NCBI GenBank assembly: GCA_963760715.1
Contig: CAVXDY010000007.1
Span: 248,001 to 312,000 of the forward strand
Length of the DNA: 64,000 nt
DNA from: CAVXDY01 sp963760715
GTDB taxonomy: Bacteria; Actinomycetota; Thermoleophilia; Miltoncostaeales; Miltoncostaeaceae
Direction: 5' to 3'
Under the pieces are notes generated by a model, which worked only from the letters and a program-made list of their open reading frames with translations, made no database searches and was not told the DNA's origin. Positions within the stretch are counted from its first letter, which is position 1. Each line of letters begins with the position of its first letter. Positions 60,035 to 64,000 of the stretch are shown here, piece by piece. A program made the position numbers and the translations under genes.

Positions 60035-61275
60035 AGCAGCTGGACGAGCGGCTCGTCCCCCGGCAGCTGCGCGAGCTGGCGCAGCTCACGGGGGACGAGG
60101 GCGGCGCCCAGCGCGTGGCGTGGACCGACCGATGGCTCGTGGCGCAGGACTGGCTCCGCGCGCGGCTGGCGGAGATCCCCGGCGTCGAGGTCCACACGGA
60201 CCCGGCCGGGAACATCTGGGGACGGCTTCCGGGCGAGAGCGAGCGCAGCGTGGTGCTGGGCGGCCACCTCGACTCGGTGCCCGACGGCGGCTGGCTCGAC
60301 GGCGCGCTGAACGTCGTCGCGGCGCTCGAGGCGCTGCGCGCGATCGCGGAGGGCCCCACGCCTCCGCTGACCGTGCGGCTCGTGGACTGGGCCGACGAGG
60401 AGGGCGCCCGCTTCGGCCGCAGCCTGGTCGGATCGAGCGCCTGCGCCGGCTCGCTCGACCCGGAGACGCTGCGCGCGCTGCGCGACCGCGACGGCGTCGC
60501 GCTGCCGGACGCGCTCGCCGCGCACGGCGTCGATCTCGACCGCATGCTCGAGGCGCGCTCCGAGCTGCGCGATGTCGCGGCCTACCTCGAGCTCCACATC
60601 GAGCAGGGGCCGGTCCTCGAGCGCATCGACGCCCCCCTCGGGGTGGTCACGGGCATCTTCGGCCTCCAGCGCCACCGCGTCGGCTTCCGCGGGGCGCACG
60701 CCCACGCCGGGTCCACGCCCATGGACCTCCGCCGCGACGCCTTCCTCGCCGCCGCCCGCAGCGCCCTGGAGTTCCGCGAGGGCGCCCTGCGGCGACCGGA
60801 CACGCGCGCCACGGTCGGCTCCGTCACGGTCTCGCCGGGCATCGTCACCGCCTTCAACGGCTTCTGCGAGCTGACCCTCGACCAGCGCGCGCTCGACGCC
60901 GAGGTGGTCGCCGAGATGGTCGGCGAGGCGCGCGAGGCGTCTCGCCGGATCGCCGCCGAGGAGGGCTGCGAGGTCGAGTGGACGCCGCAGTTCGCCCAGG
61001 CGCCCGTCGCCTTCGACGCGGAGCTCGTGGAGATCGCCGCGGGGGTCCTTCAGGAGCTGACCGGCGCTGCGCCGCGGCTGCCGAGCGGCCCCCTGCACGA
61101 CGCCGCCGAGATGGCGCGCGTGGTCCCGGCGGTGATGCTGTTCGTGCGCAGCATCGGCGGCGTCAGCCACACCAAGGACGAGGACACCGCCGTCCCGGAC
61201 CTCGAGCTGTCCGTGCGCGCGCTGCACGAGCTGGCGCTCCGCACGCTGACCTGGGCCGACCGGGCCGGGCCCTGA
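60031..61275 (+). CDS. M20-family N-carbamoyl-amino-acid / allantoate amidohydrolase
   Basis: The 414-residue protein is a Zn-dependent M20 peptidase-like enzyme: GGHLDSVPDGGWLDGALNVVAALEAL (His and Asp ligands), DWADEEGARFGRSLVGS (Glu-Glu), AYLELHIEQGPVLE, AHAGSTPMDLRRDA and PSGPLHDAAEMA. It should cleave N-carbamoyl-beta-alanine or N-carbamoyl-L-amino acids from the preceding dihydropyrimidinase. Its GTG overlaps that stop. The F420 oxidoreductase follows 22 bp later. Confidence 0.88.
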   Translation: MKQLDERLVPRQLRELAQLTGDEGGAQRVAWTDRWLVAQDWLRARLAEIPGVEVHTDPAGNIWGRLPGESERSVVLGGHLDSVPDGGWLDGALNVVAALEALRAIAEGPTPPLTVRLVDWADEEGARFGRSLVGSSACAGSLDPETLRALRDRDGVALPDALAAHGVDLDRMLEARSELRDVAAYLELHIEQGPVLERIDAPLGVVTGIFGLQRHRVGFRGAHAHAGSTPMDLRRDAFLAAARSALEFREGALRRPDTRATVGSVTVSPGIVTAFNGFCELTLDQRALDAEVVAEMVGEAREASRRIAAEEGCEVEWTPQFAQAPVAFDAELVEIAAGVLQELTGAAPRLPSGPLHDAAEMARVVPAVMLFVRSIGGVSHTKDEDTAVPDLELSVRALHELALRTLTWADRAGP

Positions 61276-61297
61276 CGACCCCAACCGAGGACGCACC

Positions 61298-62305
61298 ATG
61301 GATTTCGGCCTGACGCTGCAGACGGACCCGCCGGCGAGCCGCCTGATCGAGCTCTTCCAGCGCGCCGAGCGCCTCGGCTTCTCCCACGCGTGGACGTTCG
61401 ACTCCCACATCCTGTGGCAGGAGCCGTACGTCATCCACTCCCAGATCCTGTCCTCGACCGAGCGCATGATGGTCGGGCCCCTGGTGACGAACCCCGCCAC
61501 GCGGGACCCGAGCGTGACCGCGTCGGTGTTCGCGACGCTCAACGACATGTTCGGCAACCGCACCGTCTGCGCCATCGGCCGCGGTGACTCCGCCCTCCGC
61601 GTGCTGGGCGAGAAGCCCACGACGCTCGCCCAGACCGAGCGCGCGATCCACGTGATCCGCGAGCTGGCCGAGGGGCGCGCGATCCCGAGCCCGGCCGGCG
61701 GCGAGGTCCGCATCCCATGGGTCCGCGACGGGCGCCTCGAGGTCTGGATGGCCGGCTACGGCCCCAAGGCGCTCGAGGTCGTGGGCCGCTGCGCCGACGG
61801 CTTCGTGCTCCAGGTGGCCCAGCCGGAGATCCTCCGCTGGACGCTGGCGCGCGTGCACGCGGCGGCGGAGGCGGCGGGACGCGACCCCGACGCGATCACC
61901 GTGCTGGTGTGCGCGCCCGCGTACGTCGGCGACGACCGCGCCCACCAGCGCGACCAGTGCCGGTGGTTCGGGGGGATGGTGGGCAACCACGTCGCCGAGA
62001 TCGTCGAGCGGTACGGAACGCACAGCGACGTCCCGGCCGCCCTCACGGACTACATCGCGGCGCGCAAGAGCTACGACTACGCCCACCACGGCCGCGCGGA
62101 CAACCCGGACACGCTGTTCGTGCCGGACGAGATCGTCGACCACTTCTGCGTCCTGGGGACGGCCGGGGAGCACATCGCCAAGCTGCGGGAGCTGCGCGAC
62201 GCCGGCATGGACCAGTTCGCGATCTACCTGATGCACGACGCGAAAGAGGCGACGCTCGACGCCTACGGCGCCGACGTGATCCCCGCGTTCGCCTCCGGCG
62301 AGTGA
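61298..62305 (+). CDS. F420-dependent LLM-class oxidoreductase
   Basis: The 335-residue protein has the luciferase-like TIM-barrel pattern: DFGLTLQTDPPASRLIELFQRAERLGFSHAWTFDSHILW (cut here by eye), GPLVTNPATRDPSVTASVFATLNDM and VWMAGYGPKALEVVGRCADGFVL. The pattern matches the TIGR03842-like group, which binds cofactor F420 in actinobacteria. Its placement within a dihydropyrimidinase operon suggests a role in oxidising or reducing pyrimidine or hydantoin intermediates. The aldehyde dehydrogenase start overlaps its stop (GTGA). Confidence 0.8.
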   Translation: MDFGLTLQTDPPASRLIELFQRAERLGFSHAWTFDSHILWQEPYVIHSQILSSTERMMVGPLVTNPATRDPSVTASVFATLNDMFGNRTVCAIGRGDSALRVLGEKPTTLAQTERAIHVIRELAEGRAIPSPAGGEVRIPWVRDGRLEVWMAGYGPKALEVVGRCADGFVLQVAQPEILRWTLARVHAAAEAAGRDPDAITVLVCAPAYVGDDRAHQRDQCRWFGGMVGNHVAEIVERYGTHSDVPAALTDYIAARKSYDYAHHGRADNPDTLFVPDEIVDHFCVLGTAGEHIAKLRELRDAGMDQFAIYLMHDAKEATLDAYGADVIPAFASGE

Positions 62306-63969
62306 GCGCCGTTGAGATGGATGTGAACGCGGCCCTCGACGAGCTGCACCTCGCCGCGCAGCGGCTCGCGGGGACGACGGCGGCGGCCCGGGCCGCACTC
62401 GCCCGGCAGTGCCTGACGGGCGTCGCGCAGGTGTCGGATGAGTGGGCGCGAACGACGACGGCCGCCAAGGGGCTGGAGGCGGACTCCCCGTGGATCGGCG
62501 AAGAGCTCGCCACCGGCCCCATGGCGATCGCCCGCCAGCTCCAGCTGCTGGCCGCCTCGCTCGAGGGATTCGCCCGGACCGGAACCTCGCCCCTGCCGGG
62601 TGCGCCGCACCGGGACCGGCGGGGTCGCCTCAGGGTTCCCGTGCTGCCGGTGAAGGGCCTGTACGACGGGATCGCGTTCAGGGGCTTCAGCGCGGAGGTG
62701 GTCATGGAGGAGGGGATCCTCGAGGGGGATCTGCCGGATCACACGGCCCGAAGCCTGCGTCGCCCGGAAACCGGTGTCAGCCTGGTCCTCGGCGCCGGCA
62801 ACGTGTCGAGCATCGCGGTGGCGGACACGATTCAGCACGTGCTCGCCGAGGGGCAGCCGACCGCCCTGAAGCTGCACCCGCACTTCGATGGCCTCGCCCC
62901 GCTGCTCGAGACGGCCCTCGGGCCACTCGTGCGTCCCGGCTACGTCCGGATCGTGAGAGGCGGCGCCGAGGTCGGTGCGGTGGCGGCCCACGACCCGCGC
63001 GTCGACCTCGTGCACGTGACCGGCTCCCGCGCGACCTTCGACCGCATCGTGTGGGGGAACGGAAGCGAGACGCCCGAGGGGCGCGCGCAGGGGACTCCGA
63101 GCCTCGAGAAGCGGCTCGTCGCCGAGCTGGGCAACGTCACTCCGTGGATCGTCGTTCCCGGCCGGTGGACCGACAAGGAGGTGCGGTTCCAGGCGGAGAA
63201 CCTGGCCGGGTCGATCCTCAGCAACGCATCCTTCAACTGCGTCTGCCCGAAGGTGATCGTGACCTCGCGCGGATGGCGACAGCGCGAGCTCTTCCTCGAG
63301 ACGCTTCGAGGCATCCTCGCCGCGGTCCCTCCTCGCCCCGCCTTCTACCCGGGGGCGATCCAGCGATTCGTCGAGCTCGTGGGCGAGCCGGCCGGGGCCG
63401 CGCCGGGCCACCTCCCCAGCACCCTCCTCCGCGATACCGACCCGGATACCCGGCCGGAGCTGTTCGAGCAGGAGAACTTCGTCTGCGTCACCGCCGAGAC
63501 GAGCCTCGACGAGGTCGATCCGGCGGGCTTCCTGGACGCCGCGACGACGTTCGTGAACGAGCGCACCGCCGGAACGCTGGCGACGACGATCGTCGTCCAT
63601 CCCCGTCAACGGGCGGGCGGCCCGGTGGGCGAAGCCCTCGAGCGGGCCGTCGAGCGGCTGAGGTTCGGAACGGTGTGCATCAACCAGTTCGCCGGCCTCT
63701 CGTACCTGATGATGAGCACTCCCTGGGGCGGCTTTCCGGGCAGCACTCTCGACGACCCCGGGAGCGGGATGGGCTTCGCCCACAACACGTACCTGCTCGA
63801 CGGGATCGAGAAGACGGTGTTCGAGGGCCCATTCCGGATCTCTCCGAAGCCGGTGTGGTTTCCGAGCAACCGGAACACCGTCGGCGTCGGGCGCGCGCTG
63901 ACGGAGCTCTACCTCCGGCCCTCCCCGTTTCGAGTGCCCGCCCTACTCGCTCACGCACTCCGCGGGTAG
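62302..63969 (+). CDS. Aldehyde-dehydrogenase superfamily protein
   Basis: The 555-residue protein has an ALDH-like cofactor and active-site arrangement. LVLGAGNVSSIAVADTIQH and VHVTGSRATFDRIVWGN fit the cofactor region; LAGSILSNASFNCVCPKVIV holds the likely active-site Cys (FNCVCPK). It is longer than standard ALDHs and has an N-terminal helical region of about 110 residues. The glutamate general base is not obvious, so the reaction is uncertain. Start GTG 62302 overlaps the previous stop; ATG 62317 is an alternative. It is the last gene of the operon. Confidence 0.75.
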   Translation: MSAVEMDVNAALDELHLAAQRLAGTTAAARAALARQCLTGVAQVSDEWARTTTAAKGLEADSPWIGEELATGPMAIARQLQLLAASLEGFARTGTSPLPGAPHRDRRGRLRVPVLPVKGLYDGIAFRGFSAEVVMEEGILEGDLPDHTARSLRRPETGVSLVLGAGNVSSIAVADTIQHVLAEGQPTALKLHPHFDGLAPLLETALGPLVRPGYVRIVRGGAEVGAVAAHDPRVDLVHVTGSRATFDRIVWGNGSETPEGRAQGTPSLEKRLVAELGNVTPWIVVPGRWTDKEVRFQAENLAGSILSNASFNCVCPKVIVTSRGWRQRELFLETLRGILAAVPPRPAFYPGAIQRFVELVGEPAGAAPGHLPSTLLRDTDPDTRPELFEQENFVCVTAETSLDEVDPAGFLDAATTFVNERTAGTLATTIVVHPRQRAGGPVGEALERAVERLRFGTVCINQFAGLSYLMMSTPWGGFPGSTLDDPGSGMGFAHNTYLLDGIEKTVFEGPFRISPKPVWFPSNRNTVGVGRALTELYLRPSPFRVPALLAHALRG

Positions 63970-64000
63970 TCGCCGGGCACGGCTCCTGGAGGGGCCGTCG
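63970..64000. other. Non-coding edge of window
   Basis: The last 31 bases after the aldehyde-dehydrogenase stop hold no recognisable feature. Confidence 0.6.

Noticed and set aside
1..64000. CRISPR arrays, rRNA, tRNA genes
   Set aside because: No spaced direct repeats of the right length and no rRNA or cloverleaf-like conserved blocks were seen on reading; a tRNAscan run would be decisive for tRNAs.

Overview
The window looks like chromosomal DNA of a very GC-rich actinobacterium, and the gene content fits the Thermoleophilia (Solirubrobacter/Gaiella relatives) best; the class is an inference. The grounds are frequent GTG and TTG starts, many stop/start overlaps (ATGA, GTGA), an F420-type luciferase-like oxidoreductase, a GAP-family membrane protein, a holin-phosphatase fusion and an RDD protein preceded by 9-residue DVxxLLxRV-type repeats. 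There is no prophage, CRISPR array, rRNA or tRNA that I can see. One insertion sequence (45631-46616) is the only mobile element.

Layout. 1-164: 5' end of a MalT-like LuxR regulator. 366-2051: acetoacetate decarboxylase and acetate transporter. 2124-9354: methyltransferase, K+ channel, pseudokinase, a helical protein, SulP transporter, GAP protein, formylglycine-generating enzyme and a membrane protein. 9356-17537: glutamate decarboxylase, membrane/RDD cluster, holin-phosphatase, metallo-hydrolase, AI-2E permease. 17598-25561: MalT-like regulator, SHOCT peptide, membrane protein, DUF2252, chloride channel with a 39-aa membrane peptide, CMD-like protein and a DUF1269-like protein. 25643-29536: divergent histidine kinase/response regulator with an orphan contractile-tail sheath gene directly after the regulator. 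29541-36740: hydrolase, GH15, NDH-2, SDR, LuxR regulator, SnoaL. 36970-38650: ADC-like gene and divergent LacI regulator around a perfect 16-bp operator. 38697-45630: secreted haem peroxidase, MFS, ArsB-type permease, USP, toroid protein, MarC-like protein. 45631-47567: IS982-type element, a RelE-type toxin-antitoxin pair and a deleted hydrolase. 47725-52170: SHOCT/DUF6325/Arg-rich peptide operon, arylsulfatase, HAD. 52218-55970: two ArsR regulators, an MMPL exporter, a CEWC mini-protein. 57740-63969: aquaporin, then a hydantoin/pyrimidine-type operon (dihydropyrimidinase, M20 amidohydrolase, F420 oxidoreductase, aldehyde dehydrogenase).

The most striking signal is a 20-bp element, consensus YTCRYCCCATCSGGGNGATG, found ten times in front of genes. 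In its best copies it is followed 18-19 nt later by GCTT. The downstream genes read like an acid/osmotic/envelope stress set: pseudokinase, SulP module, RDD cluster, glutamate decarboxylase, metallo-hydrolase/holin-phosphatase, two SHOCT genes, DUF2252, CMD-like protein and aquaporin. I read it as the promoter or operator of one undescribed regulon.

A second theme is broken frames. About a dozen single-base shifts occur in otherwise well-preserved genes. Most are +1, often just before (A/T)TCGAC; a few are -1 in G or C runs. These probably reflect long-read assembly errors and should be checked before any of these genes is called a pseudogene. Two genes also lack internal segments, and both junctions read GCTAG.
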